A stretch of 64,000 nt of DNA from Cellvibrio sp. KY-GH-1 (GTDB lineage: Bacteria; Pseudomonadota; Gammaproteobacteria; Pseudomonadales; Cellvibrionaceae): positions 4,877,501 to 4,941,500 of the forward strand of contig NZ_CP031728.1 in assembly GCF_008806975.1 (NCBI RefSeq). Direction: 5' to 3'. Made by a program: the position numbers and the translations under genes. Under the pieces are notes generated by a model. That model worked only from the letters and a program-made list of their open reading frames with translations. It ran no database searches and was not told the origin of the DNA. Shown one piece after another: positions 9,295-17,313 of the stretch; the stretch's first letter is position 1; each line of letters opens with the position of its first letter.

Positions 9295-9329
9295 AAGCGG
9301 CATTTACCTTAGGTAGTGCCGCTTTTTTT
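9295..9329 (+). terminator. Rho-independent terminator
   Basis: Stem AAGCGGCA (9295-9302) pairs with TGCCGCTT (9317-9324), followed by a run of seven T. It ends the transcript carrying the HAD phosphatase and separates it from the transporter. Confidence 0.9.
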
Positions 9330-9389
9330 AACCCCAAAGCCTTCATCTGAAAGGCAAATTATAATAGTTACACGAGGTCTACATAATAA

Positions 9390-10754
9390 ATGCAAACTCA
9401 ACCCGCTTCTGCTAGCGCACTTAGCCTGCGCGAAAAAATCGGTTTTGGTGCCGGCGATATGGCGCTGAACGTAGTTATCTCCTCAATGATGTTGATCATC
9501 ACTTTTTATTACACTGATATTTTTGGCTTGTCCCCCATTGATATGGGTATTTTATTTTTTACCGTGAAAGTGGTGGGCGCCATCTCCGATTTGGTGATGG
9601 GCCAGTTGACCGATCGCTTTACCTTTTTGCAAGGTCGCTATCGCCCTTGGTTATTCTGGTTGGCAATTCCCTATGCGGTGAGCGTGTTTTTTGTTTTCAC
9701 CACGCCCAACTGGGAATACGACGCTAAATTAATTTGGGCCTATTCCACCTACATTATGATGACGCTGATTACCTCCGGCGTTGGCATTCCCTATATTTCG
9801 TTACCCAGCGCTTTAACCAGCGACCCCAAAGAGAAATTATCGGCCAATGGCTATCGCTTGTTCCTCGCCAAAATTGGTGCCTTTATGGTGGCGGCGGTGG
9901 TGCCAGTGGTGGCGGGCCTGTGGGACGATAAATCCGTCGGCTATCAAGTGGCTATGGCCATTATGGCGGCGGTGGGCGCGGCCATGTTCTTGTTCTGCTA
10001 TTTCAACACTACCGAGCGAGTGGCGCATGTGGTGGAGCATCAACCGCTGCTCACCCAGTTTTTGCAATTACTAAAAAATGATCAGTGGTTAATTTTGTTC
10101 GCTGTGTGCATCACCGGTACCATTGGTTATGTGATTCGCGGTTCTGTAGCTATCTATTACGCAAAATACTATTTAGGTGGCGACGATGCCACTGTGTCCG
10201 CATTTATTTCTACCGGTGTTGTCGCAGCAATTTTGGCGATGATTGCCTCCACCTGGATTACCAAATTTTTCTGCAAGATTAATTTGTTTCGCTATACCCA
10301 GTTGCTGGTGGCGGCATTAAGCCTTGCGATTTATTTCTTGGTGGGTCGCGATGATCTGGTGCTGGCGTTTGTACTTTATTTCCTTTTGTCGTTTGTGGTG
10401 GATCTGCATGCGCCTGTGTTCTGGTCGATTATTTCCGAAACCATTGACTATGGTCAGGTGAAAAACGGCAAGCGCGTTTCCGGATTTGCTTACGGTGGAA
10501 TTTCAGTGGGGCAGAAGGCGGGTATGGGTGTCGCCGGCTTAATGGTGGGTTGGCTGCTGACCTATTTCCAATATGTTCCCAATCAGGAACAGTCAGATGT
10601 TTCATTAATGGGAATCGCGCTCATGCTGTCGATTATTCCCGGATTTTTCCATGCGCTAATGGGACTGTTGATGTTTTTGTATCGCATCAACGACGGGTAT
10701 TACGCAGGCCTTAAAAATACAATGCGTGCTAAAGGTTATATTGCAGAGCATTGA
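9390..10754 (+). CDS. GPH-family sugar:cation symporter
   Basis: A 454-residue polytopic inner-membrane protein with about 12 hydrophobic segments, of the glycoside-pentoside-hexuronide:cation symporter family (MelB/XynP/YicJ type). Family signs are the N-terminal LREKIGFGAGDMALN segment, the loop motif DLVMGQLTDRF followed by GRYRPWL, and SVVDLHAPVFWSIISETIDYGQ in the C-terminal half. It sits between araBDA with the HAD gene and a cytoplasmic GH43 exo-arabinosidase, so the inferred cargo is arabinose or short arabino-oligosaccharides from the periplasm; xylosides are possible. It starts a new transcription unit after the terminator at 9295. Confidence 0.9.
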   Translation: MQTQPASASALSLREKIGFGAGDMALNVVISSMMLIITFYYTDIFGLSPIDMGILFFTVKVVGAISDLVMGQLTDRFTFLQGRYRPWLFWLAIPYAVSVFFVFTTPNWEYDAKLIWAYSTYIMMTLITSGVGIPYISLPSALTSDPKEKLSANGYRLFLAKIGAFMVAAVVPVVAGLWDDKSVGYQVAMAIMAAVGAAMFLFCYFNTTERVAHVVEHQPLLTQFLQLLKNDQWLILFAVCITGTIGYVIRGSVAIYYAKYYLGGDDATVSAFISTGVVAAILAMIASTWITKFFCKINLFRYTQLLVAALSLAIYFLVGRDDLVLAFVLYFLLSFVVDLHAPVFWSIISETIDYGQVKNGKRVSGFAYGGISVGQKAGMGVAGLMVGWLLTYFQYVPNQEQSDVSLMGIALMLSIIPGFFHALMGLLMFLYRINDGYYAGLKNTMRAKGYIAEH

Positions 10755-10756
10755 TT

Positions 10757-10909
10757 TGTAGGTTGGTGGTGAGCTTGCGAACCCCAACACGTCCATCTTG
10801 CAACGACTGCCGCAAGCCGGAATATATATTTAATCGGGTTTTGGTTTGTGCAGGTACATTGTCATGTTGGGGTTAGTTCCTCAGGCTACGTGCCCCGCCA
10901 CAACCTACA
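10757..10909. repeat. TGTAGGTTG-bounded nested inverted repeat
   Basis: Outer arms TGTAGGTTG (10757-10765) and CAACCTACA (10901-10909) are perfect. Inner arms AACCCCAACA (10780-10789) and TGTTGGGGTT (10865-10874) are also perfect. The same nested layout recurs at 37808-37901 and the end motif at 5151, so this is a dispersed intergenic element. It lies between the symporter and the cytoplasmic GH43. Confidence 0.8.
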
Positions 10910-10942
10910 TTAAGAATTAAATAGAAAGTTTGGAGAGAAATT

Positions 10943-11911
10943 GTGAGTGAATTATTAAAACCTTTAATCCCTCAGCGTGCAGATCCATTTGTGTACAAAC
11001 ACACCGATGGTTACTACTACTTTACGGCGTCTGTACCGAAATACGATCGCATTGAATTGCGCCGCGCAAAAACCATTGCGGAGTTGGCCACTGCACAAAC
11101 CGTAGATGTATGGCACAAGCCGGACACTGGCCCATACAGTGAATTGGTCTGGGCACCAGAAATTCATTTCAATAAAGATCCACAATCGGGTGAATACGCC
11201 TGGTATGTGTATTTTGCCGCTGCGCCCAGTCGCGAAATTAAATTCAACCTGTTTCAACACCGCATGTATGCAATTCGCAATAAAAATGCAAATCCGCTCG
11301 ACGGTGAGTGGGAATTTATGGGGCAGGTGGATTCAGGCATAGATACCTTCTGTTTGGATGCCACCACCTTTACTCACAATGATGTGCTTTATTATGTCTG
11401 GGCACAAAAAGATGTGGAGATTACCGGCAACTCCAATATTTATATCGCGCCAATGAAAACCCCCTGGGAATTGGCAAGTGCGCCGGTGATGCTGACCAAA
11501 CCGGAATTCGAGTGGGAAATTCGCGGCTTCTGGGTTAATGAAGGCCCGTCGATTGTGAAGCGCAATGGCAAAATATTTTTGAGTTATTCTGCCAGCGCCA
11601 CCGACGAAAATTATGCGATGGGTTTGCTCTGGGTGGATGAAAATGCCGACCTGTTGAATCCGGACAATTGGACTAAATCCCAAGAGCCAGTGCTCTGCTC
11701 GGATATCCCCAACAAAATTTTCGGCCCGGGCCACAACAGTTTCACCTACGCGGAAGATGGCAATACCGTGATGCTGGTATACCATGCGCGCACCTACACG
11801 GAGATTGAAGGCGACCCACTCTGGAACCCGGATCGTCACACTTTCGTTAAACCCCTGCGCTGGAATGATCAAGGTATGCCGGTATTTGGCAAACCTTCGA
11901 TGATTGATTAA
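10943..11911 (+). CDS. Cytoplasmic GH43 exo-alpha-1,5-L-arabinofuranosidase-like enzyme
   Basis: A 322-residue GH43 propeller with no signal peptide, so probably cytoplasmic. GTG start at 10943 with GGAGAG 6 bases upstream. Catalytic residues: Asp14 in RADPF, Asp139 in LDATT, Glu200 in NEGPS, plus the C-terminal GPGHNSF calcium/metal-site His. The pattern resembles the GH43 subfamily containing Streptomyces exo-1,5-arabinofuranosidase Araf43A (catalytic residues at about 20, 135 and 196). The inferred role is splitting imported arabino-oligosaccharides to arabinose for AraA. A lipoprotein paralogue is at 33343-34380. Confidence 0.88.
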   Translation: MSELLKPLIPQRADPFVYKHTDGYYYFTASVPKYDRIELRRAKTIAELATAQTVDVWHKPDTGPYSELVWAPEIHFNKDPQSGEYAWYVYFAAAPSREIKFNLFQHRMYAIRNKNANPLDGEWEFMGQVDSGIDTFCLDATTFTHNDVLYYVWAQKDVEITGNSNIYIAPMKTPWELASAPVMLTKPEFEWEIRGFWVNEGPSIVKRNGKIFLSYSASATDENYAMGLLWVDENADLLNPDNWTKSQEPVLCSDIPNKIFGPGHNSFTYAEDGNTVMLVYHARTYTEIEGDPLWNPDRHTFVKPLRWNDQGMPVFGKPSMID

Positions 11912-11943
11912 GCGTTACTGCGCGTAACAGCTGAACAAAAAAG

Positions 11944-11968
11944 CCCGCTGGAAACAGCGGGTTTTTTT
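11944..11968 (+). terminator. Rho-independent terminator
   Basis: Stem CCCGCTG / CAGCGGG with a GAAA tetraloop, followed by seven T. It closes the arabinose catabolic block. Confidence 0.92.
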
Positions 11969-12045
11969 GCATTTGTAGCGAACAGAATTAGAATGCGTGG
12001 CGCTTAGCCGTTAAATATTGATCATCTAAAACATGGAGCTATTAA

Positions 12046-12645
12046 ATGCAAGAGAATGTGTACGCTATTCCAGAATCAAATATAGATACCTTACAGATCC
12101 CCGTCCGGCAAATGTTTTATGTGGTGTCCAAAACCAAATTTTTGGTTCTGTTTTTTTGCACCTTTGGTTTGTTTTCCATTTATTGGCATTTTAAAAACTG
12201 GAAGCTATACAAGAGCTATTACAACGAAAATATGATGCCGGTAATGCGAGCCATTTTTAGTGTTTTCTTTACTCACGCACTGTTTTCTGTGGTGGATATG
12301 CGAATAAAGGACTTAAACAAGGAGTTTGTCTGGAATCACAGTCTCTATGCAACCCTTGTCGTTACCGTGGTGATACTTAGCAACATTCTCGATCGAGTGT
12401 CCTCATATAGCTCATATGAATGGATTAGTATTCTCGTCTTGCCCTTATTGATACTTCATGGTTGGTTACTGGCGAAAGCACAAGCGGCTATTAATATCTG
12501 CTGTGAAGATCCATTGGGTATCAGCAATAACCAATTCACCTGGTTAAATTGGATCTGGATTCTACTTGGTGGCCTCTTTGTATTAACTGTTATTTTTGGA
12601 GTGGTACTGATTGTTCTTGAGCTGCAAGGTATCAAGTTAGCGTAA
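12046..12645 (+). CDS. Uncharacterised multi-pass membrane protein
   Basis: A 199-residue protein I do not recognise by function. A soluble N-terminus of about 35 residues is followed by hydrophobic segments around residues 33-50, 66-85, 100-140 and 168-192. The motif FYVVSKTKFLVLFFCTFGLF then FKNWKLYK is seen in many unnamed gammaproteobacterial membrane proteins. GGAG lies 8 bases before the ATG. It stands alone between a terminator and the next gene and shows no link to sugar metabolism. Confidence 0.65.
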   Translation: MQENVYAIPESNIDTLQIPVRQMFYVVSKTKFLVLFFCTFGLFSIYWHFKNWKLYKSYYNENMMPVMRAIFSVFFTHALFSVVDMRIKDLNKEFVWNHSLYATLVVTVVILSNILDRVSSYSSYEWISILVLPLLILHGWLLAKAQAAINICCEDPLGISNNQFTWLNWIWILLGGLFVLTVIFGVVLIVLELQGIKLA

Positions 12646-12943
12646 AGCCATCCTGCGTTTCATGGTTGGATATATATGATTGGGTTCTATTCTGTATTGG
12701 GATAGTTTTTCCAACAGTGTTTTAGGTAGATGGTTAGCTTCCTTAGTGCAAGGGAGGGGGAGTAATGGCATTGATACAGTCAGAGTCGCTATTAAACGAA
12801 AATTCCACGTGTATAGCTATCGGAAATAGGTGTACTTGAAGGTGCTGCTATCGTTTCATCCAGTGATGCTTCCATAAATTATTGAGTGAACTTGAAGCTG
12901 CATTAAAGCACTTTTGTTATGTGTATTTTGAAAAGGATTGCGT

Positions 12944-13549
12944 ATGACAGCTATTTTATCCGTGATGGGATGTGTTGCATCTGTGTGGATAATTGTTGGA
13001 GTAAAAGCCGCCGCGAGTCGCTATCCCGGCTACAACCACCGAACCCAATTTTTAAGTGAATTGGGCGCAACTGGTTCTCCCACGCAAAAATTTTCTCCGC
13101 TGGTGAATAATTTCCCGCTCGCATTTCTTTTTATGGTGTTTGGTTGGTTTCTCTATTCCCGATTGCCCGAGTCGCTGAGCGTCAAAGTAATGGGTGGCAG
13201 TGTGATTGCCCACGGCTTGGCGACTTTGATTGCGGGCATTTGGTCGATGGATGCAGATCCCTACACTCAAACACCGTCCCTATCAGGGAAAATTCATGGG
13301 GCGGCAGGAGTGGTGATGTTTATATCTCTGGTGATTGCGCCAGCGGCCAGTTTATGTAGCCCTTTGTTTGGATGGGATTTCAAAATCTTCACCGCCGTTT
13401 GTATCGCGCTTTCGCTGGCAACTTCAATTCTTCTGGCTAAAGCGTTTACGGCTCGCGGCGCGGTGGGGCTATATCAACGGCTAAGTTATGGGGCGCAGTT
13501 GCTATGGCTTTCTTGTTTATCCTGGTGGGTGTTTTTAACCCGTATGTAA
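12944..13549 (+). CDS. DUF998-family membrane protein
   Basis: A 201-residue protein with about six transmembrane segments. The YPGYNHRTQFLSELGATGSP segment after TM1 is the hallmark of the DUF998 family, whose role is unknown. ATG 12944 is preferred over an in-frame TTG at 12938 because AAGGA lies just upstream. The 298 bases before it contain no recognisable gene or repeat. A terminator follows at 13604. Confidence 0.75.
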   Translation: MTAILSVMGCVASVWIIVGVKAAASRYPGYNHRTQFLSELGATGSPTQKFSPLVNNFPLAFLFMVFGWFLYSRLPESLSVKVMGGSVIAHGLATLIAGIWSMDADPYTQTPSLSGKIHGAAGVVMFISLVIAPAASLCSPLFGWDFKIFTAVCIALSLATSILLAKAFTARGAVGLYQRLSYGAQLLWLSCLSWWVFLTRM

Positions 13550-13603
13550 ACCGGCTATGACCACACCGGTCGAGTTATTGGCCAGACACCTGACTCTGGC
13601 ATA

Positions 13604-13630
13604 AAAACCCGCATTTAGCGGGTTTTTTTA
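13604..13630 (+). terminator. Rho-independent terminator
   Basis: Stem AACCCGC / GCGGGTT with a short AT-rich loop, preceded by A-run and followed by seven T. The A- and T-runs on both sides could let it act in both directions. Confidence 0.88.
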
Positions 13631-13671
13631 TTCTATGGTTCGTGCCGTATTCCCGCTTTACACCTATTCAT

Positions 13672-13682
13672 TTGTATGACAA
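13672..13682. promoter_or_regulatory. GntR/FadR-type operator, exact TTGT-ATG-ACAA (distal copy)
   Basis: First of two identical 11-mers upstream of the GH43-LamG lipoprotein. Centres of the two are 29 bp apart, close to three helical turns, which would place two dimers on roughly the same face. Confidence 0.68.
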
Positions 13683-13700
13683 TATCTATTGATAGTAATA

Positions 13701-13711
13701 TTGTATGACAA
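13701..13711. promoter_or_regulatory. GntR/FadR-type operator, exact TTGT-ATG-ACAA (proximal copy), overlapping possible -35
   Basis: The second identical copy. Its TTGTAT (13701-13706) could be a -35 element spaced 18 bp from GATAAT at 13725-13730, giving a promoter directly covered by the operator. It is about 100 bp upstream of the ATG at 13814. Confidence 0.65.
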
Positions 13712-13813
13712 AAAATTAATCTACGATAATTACTTTTCCTTCGCGATATGCCCTCGGGAGCATCCGCAGGGAGACTATAAATAAGTAATAACAACACGAG
13801 AGAAGGTATGTAC

Positions 13814-16800
13814 ATGAAGCTTTCAAGCCTGACACTAGTCATGGGCAGTTTGCTGCTATTGGGCGGCTGCGGTGGCGGCAGTGGTGGAAATAAATCCTAC
13901 GATACGGTACCGGCCTCAGTGGCGCCGACCTACAGCAAACCCTCAATGTCTTCTACCACGCCGCTGAACAGTGACGGCACTGTTGCCTGGGCGGATATTG
14001 GCGTTCACGATCCATCTCTAGTGAAAGACGGCAATAGCTATTACATCTTTGGCTCCCATTTGGCCGCCGCCAAGTCAACCGATTTGATTAACTGGGAATA
14101 CATTTCTGTGCTCTCCAACAATGGCGCGGTGGATGAAAGCCCGCTGTTTAACACCTATTCAACCCAAGCCGCGGAGGGTATTGCCTGGAGCGATGGTTTT
14201 AAAGGCAATTGGGCGGCAGATGTTGTCAAAGCGCCTAATGGCAAGTATTGGTTCTACTACAACCACTGCGCTCAGGTAGAAGCGGACAATGGCGGCTGCT
14301 GGAACCGTTCCTACCTCGGTCTGGCTGAAGCGGATTCAGTGCAAGGCCCTTACGTCAACAAGGGAGTGTTCCTGCGCAGCGGCTATCGCAATGCGGGCGA
14401 ATTCACTTCTTATCCCCTGGATAATGGTCAAACCAGCTGGAACGGCGCGGTTGATCCCAATGTGATTGACCCGGCCGCCTTCTACGATAAAGACAACAAA
14501 TTGTGGATGGTTTACGGCTCCTACTCGGGCGGTATTTTTATCCTCGATCTGGATGAGAGCACGGGCAAACCTGTGGCAGGTCAGGGTTATGGGACTCGCT
14601 TGGTCGGTGGAGATTTCCGCGCGATTGAAGGGGCGTTTGTAACCTACAGCCCGGTGGCCGATTACTATTATTTGTTTTATTCGGTAGCGGGTTTTGCGGC
14701 GAACGATGGCTATAACATACGTATTGCCCGCTCCAAAACCCCTAAAGGCCCCTACCTGGACCCGGCTGGGAACGATATCTCCAAAATTTCAGGTACTCTG
14801 GAATTGGGCGGTAAGTTACTGGGCGGATTCGAGTTTACCCAAGCCTTAGGCGAAGCTGGCCCTTCCTGGGGTTATCAATCACCGGGTCACAACTCAGCCT
14901 ATTACGACGCCGCTAGTGGCCGCCATTTGCTGGTAACTCACACGCGCTTTCCTGCATCGGCGACTGCCTACCCTGGCAATGCCGAAGCTCATGCGGTGCG
15001 CACCCATGAAATGTTCGTCAACAAAGAAGGTTGGCTGGTGGTATCGCCGGAGCGTTATGTTCCGCTCACAGGCAATAACCTGATGGATCCGGATCAGGTA
15101 GCCGGGCACTACAAGTTTGTGAATCAAGGCAAAGGCATCAATAAAACGGCGATTAAATCTTCCTACATCACGTTGCATGCAGACCGCACTGTCACCGGCA
15201 GTGAAAAAGGCAGCTGGATGTCGCAAGGCGATGATTCCATCAAACTGGTATTGGATTCTGGTACCTATTTCGGTGTAGTGAAGTGGCAATGGGATAATGG
15301 CCAAAAAGCGCTGGTACCTGTCTTCACCGCCATGTCACGCGATGGCTCTTCCGTATTTGCAATGCGCACGGACACTATCGAGGGAACCTCTACTGCCTTG
15401 AGTGCCGTAGCAGCAGCGCTGAATATCAAAACCGAATTAACGATTGCAGATGAAGGCTACTCACTGCCCAGGTTAGGTAAGAGCGGCACCGTTATTAATT
15501 GGGTGAGCAGTAATGATTACTTTATCGATTCCGACGGCAATGTATTTATTCCTACTCCGGATCTGGGCGACCAAACGGTAACCCTGACGGCGAACCTTTC
15601 GCTCAATGGCCAAACCACGAGCAAATCATTCACGATCAAAATTAAAGCGCGCCCTGCATTTAAAAATGCGGTTGCTCATTACAATTTTGAAAATGCATTG
15701 ACGGATTCGCTCGCCAATTTTGCCGCGGCAAAAACTACTGACAATAACTTGTTCAATGTTGATGCAACGCCGGCAACATTTGCCCCGGGCAAAGCAGGGC
15801 AGGCTTACGATTTCAATGGTGCTAATGGTGTGCGCCTGCCGGATAACCTGATTAAATCCAGCGAGTACACTGTGTCTTTCTGGATGAAACCAGAATCGCT
15901 CACGACTCACACACCTGCGTTTTTTGCGGCAACCGATGTTGATCACTGGTACAGCTTTATTCCCGGCAGCGCCTGGTTTACGCCGAATACCTTGATCTGG
16001 AGTAATTATCTCGGCAACTGGAATCAAGTGGTTCACTCGGCAACTGCTCCTTTAAATCAGTGGGAGCACGTGGCAATTACTTACTCGAATACCACGATGA
16101 GTTTGTACATCAACGGTGTATTAACTGGCTCGATGCCGCGCGATGATATTTTCAAAAATGGTGGCCAGTATGCGTTGGGTGTTAACTTCGGATGGGATTC
16201 GCCCTTCGTTGGCCAAATTGATGAATTAATTGTGTACGACTACGCCCTGAGCAATCTGGATATCAATGGTGCTGCTATCAATAACCTGACGGATCCCACC
16301 AAGTTTGCCAGCTTTGTAAAAAATGCGCTGGAATTGGGCGATATGTCAGCCGTGCGCGAAAATTTTGATTTGATTCGCGTCGGTCCTTTTGTTTCCGGTA
16401 TTCGCTGGACTTCCAGCAATGAGAAATATTTGAAGCCGACGAACGGTGTTGCGGTAGTGAATCAGCCCACTGCTGATGAAGGTGATAAAACCGTTACCTT
16501 GACCGCGCACATTACTTATCAAGGTTTCACCGATACCAAAGATTTCCAGGTAACCATTAAGTCGTTGGCGCCGGCGGAATACAGTTTTGAAAATGGTTTG
16601 GCGTCGCTCAACGATGTTGCCGCAGAAGGTAAGGTTACCGGTAATTTCATTCACAACACTGGCGGTGCTGTCAGCTACGTTCAGGGTGTGAAAGGTATGG
16701 CGGTAAATCTGGATGGTAAATCCGGTATTCGTTTGCCCGATAATTTAATTACTACCAACAGCTACACCATTTCACTCTGGTTAAAACCAACGGCATTTAC

Positions 16801-17212
16801 CGATTACACAACCGCCTTCTTTGGTGGTGCTAACGCTAATTACTGGTTGAGCCTGGTTCCCTCCATGGCGGGCACTGCGAAAACGCGCGTGTGGGCAAAT
16901 GGTCCTTCATTTTACGATACCGCGGAATTAGCAAATCGCATTCCCGCCGGTCAGTGGACTCATCTAGTGATTATGGTCGATGGTGAAAATAACAATACGA
17001 TCAAACTCTTTGTGAATGGTGCCCTGCAGTTGGAAGCGGCCGATTTCCGGCGCGTGATGACAGTCGCGGGTGATACCAATGAGTTTGCGCTGGGCGTTAA
17101 CTATTGGGATACGCCTTACAACGGCGCAATCGATGAATTGAAAGTATTCACCGGCACCATTAGCGCGGAAAAAATTAACTCACTGTTTAAAGAAGGCGTA
17201 CCTGCTAACTAA
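13814..17212 (+). CDS. Multi-domain GH43 endo-arabinanase lipoprotein with two bacterial-Ig-like and two LamG domains
   Basis: A 1132-residue lipoprotein; lipobox LLGGC puts the lipidated Cys at 19. Domains in order: GH43 propeller (about 60-420; Asp66 in VHDPS, Asp219 in NVIDPA, Glu272 in AIEGAF), a beta-barrel domain typical of extracellular arabinanases (about 425-515), an atrophied bacterial-Ig-like domain (about 530-610), LamG (about 620-810), a second Ig-like domain and a second LamG (about 910-1130). Each LamG contains GxRLPDNLI and INELxVY/DELKVF elements. The catalytic domain resembles endo-alpha-1,5-L-arabinanases with the FGSHLAAAKS motif. ATG 13814 is preferred to 13808 because AAGG is 7 bases away. 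Probably surface-anchored; the LamG domains may bind polysaccharide. Two exact operator-like sites lie upstream. Confidence 0.9.
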   Translation: MKLSSLTLVMGSLLLLGGCGGGSGGNKSYDTVPASVAPTYSKPSMSSTTPLNSDGTVAWADIGVHDPSLVKDGNSYYIFGSHLAAAKSTDLINWEYISVLSNNGAVDESPLFNTYSTQAAEGIAWSDGFKGNWAADVVKAPNGKYWFYYNHCAQVEADNGGCWNRSYLGLAEADSVQGPYVNKGVFLRSGYRNAGEFTSYPLDNGQTSWNGAVDPNVIDPAAFYDKDNKLWMVYGSYSGGIFILDLDESTGKPVAGQGYGTRLVGGDFRAIEGAFVTYSPVADYYYLFYSVAGFAANDGYNIRIARSKTPKGPYLDPAGNDISKISGTLELGGKLLGGFEFTQALGEAGPSWGYQSPGHNSAYYDAASGRHLLVTHTRFPASATAYPGNAEAHAVRTHEMFVNKEGWLVVSPERYVPLTGNNLMDPDQVAGHYKFVNQGKGINKTAIKSSYITLHADRTVTGSEKGSWMSQGDDSIKLVLDSGTYFGVVKWQWDNGQKALVPVFTAMSRDGSSVFAMRTDTIEGTSTALSAVAAALNIKTELTIADEGYSLPRLGKSGTVINWVSSNDYFIDSDGNVFIPTPDLGDQTVTLTANLSLNGQTTSKSFTIKIKARPAFKNAVAHYNFENALTDSLANFAAAKTTDNNLFNVDATPATFAPGKAGQAYDFNGANGVRLPDNLIKSSEYTVSFWMKPESLTTHTPAFFAATDVDHWYSFIPGSAWFTPNTLIWSNYLGNWNQVVHSATAPLNQWEHVAITYSNTTMSLYINGVLTGSMPRDDIFKNGGQYALGVNFGWDSPFVGQIDELIVYDYALSNLDINGAAINNLTDPTKFASFVKNALELGDMSAVRENFDLIRVGPFVSGIRWTSSNEKYLKPTNGVAVVNQPTADEGDKTVTLTAHITYQGFTDTKDFQVTIKSLAPAEYSFENGLASLNDVAAEGKVTGNFIHNTGGAVSYVQGVKGMAVNLDGKSGIRLPDNLITTNSYTISLWLKPTAFTDYTTAFFGGANANYWLSLVPSMAGTAKTRVWANGPSFYDTAELANRIPAGQWTHLVIMVDGENNNTIKLFVNGALQLEAADFRRVMTVAGDTNEFALGVNYWDTPYNGAIDELKVFTGTISAEKINSLFKEGVPAN

Positions 17213-17259
17213 TCAAGCAGCGTGAGGGGCTTTGGCCCCTTCTAACCCTATCTTTGAAA

Positions 17260-17303
17260 TTGAGTTAATCAATACAGGATTAACTCAAATTTATAAAAAT
17301 TTG
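17260..17303 (+). promoter_or_regulatory. Two consecutive hairpins in the leader of the first TonB receptor
   Basis: Hairpin 1: perfect 11-base arms TTGAGTTAATC (17260-17270) and GATTAACTCAA (17278-17288). Hairpin 2: CAAATTT (17286-17292) and AAATTTG (17297-17303), ending one base from the GGAG ribosome site. They share three bases, so they are mutually competing. This could be a weak terminator, an attenuator, or translational control of the receptor. Confidence 0.55.
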
Positions 17304-17313
17304 GAGTTTAAAA

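Noticed and set aside
10757..10909. Insertion sequence or transposon remnant
   Set aside because: Although ended by inverted repeats, the 153-bp element has no coding capacity and no visible target-site duplication; listed as a repeat only.
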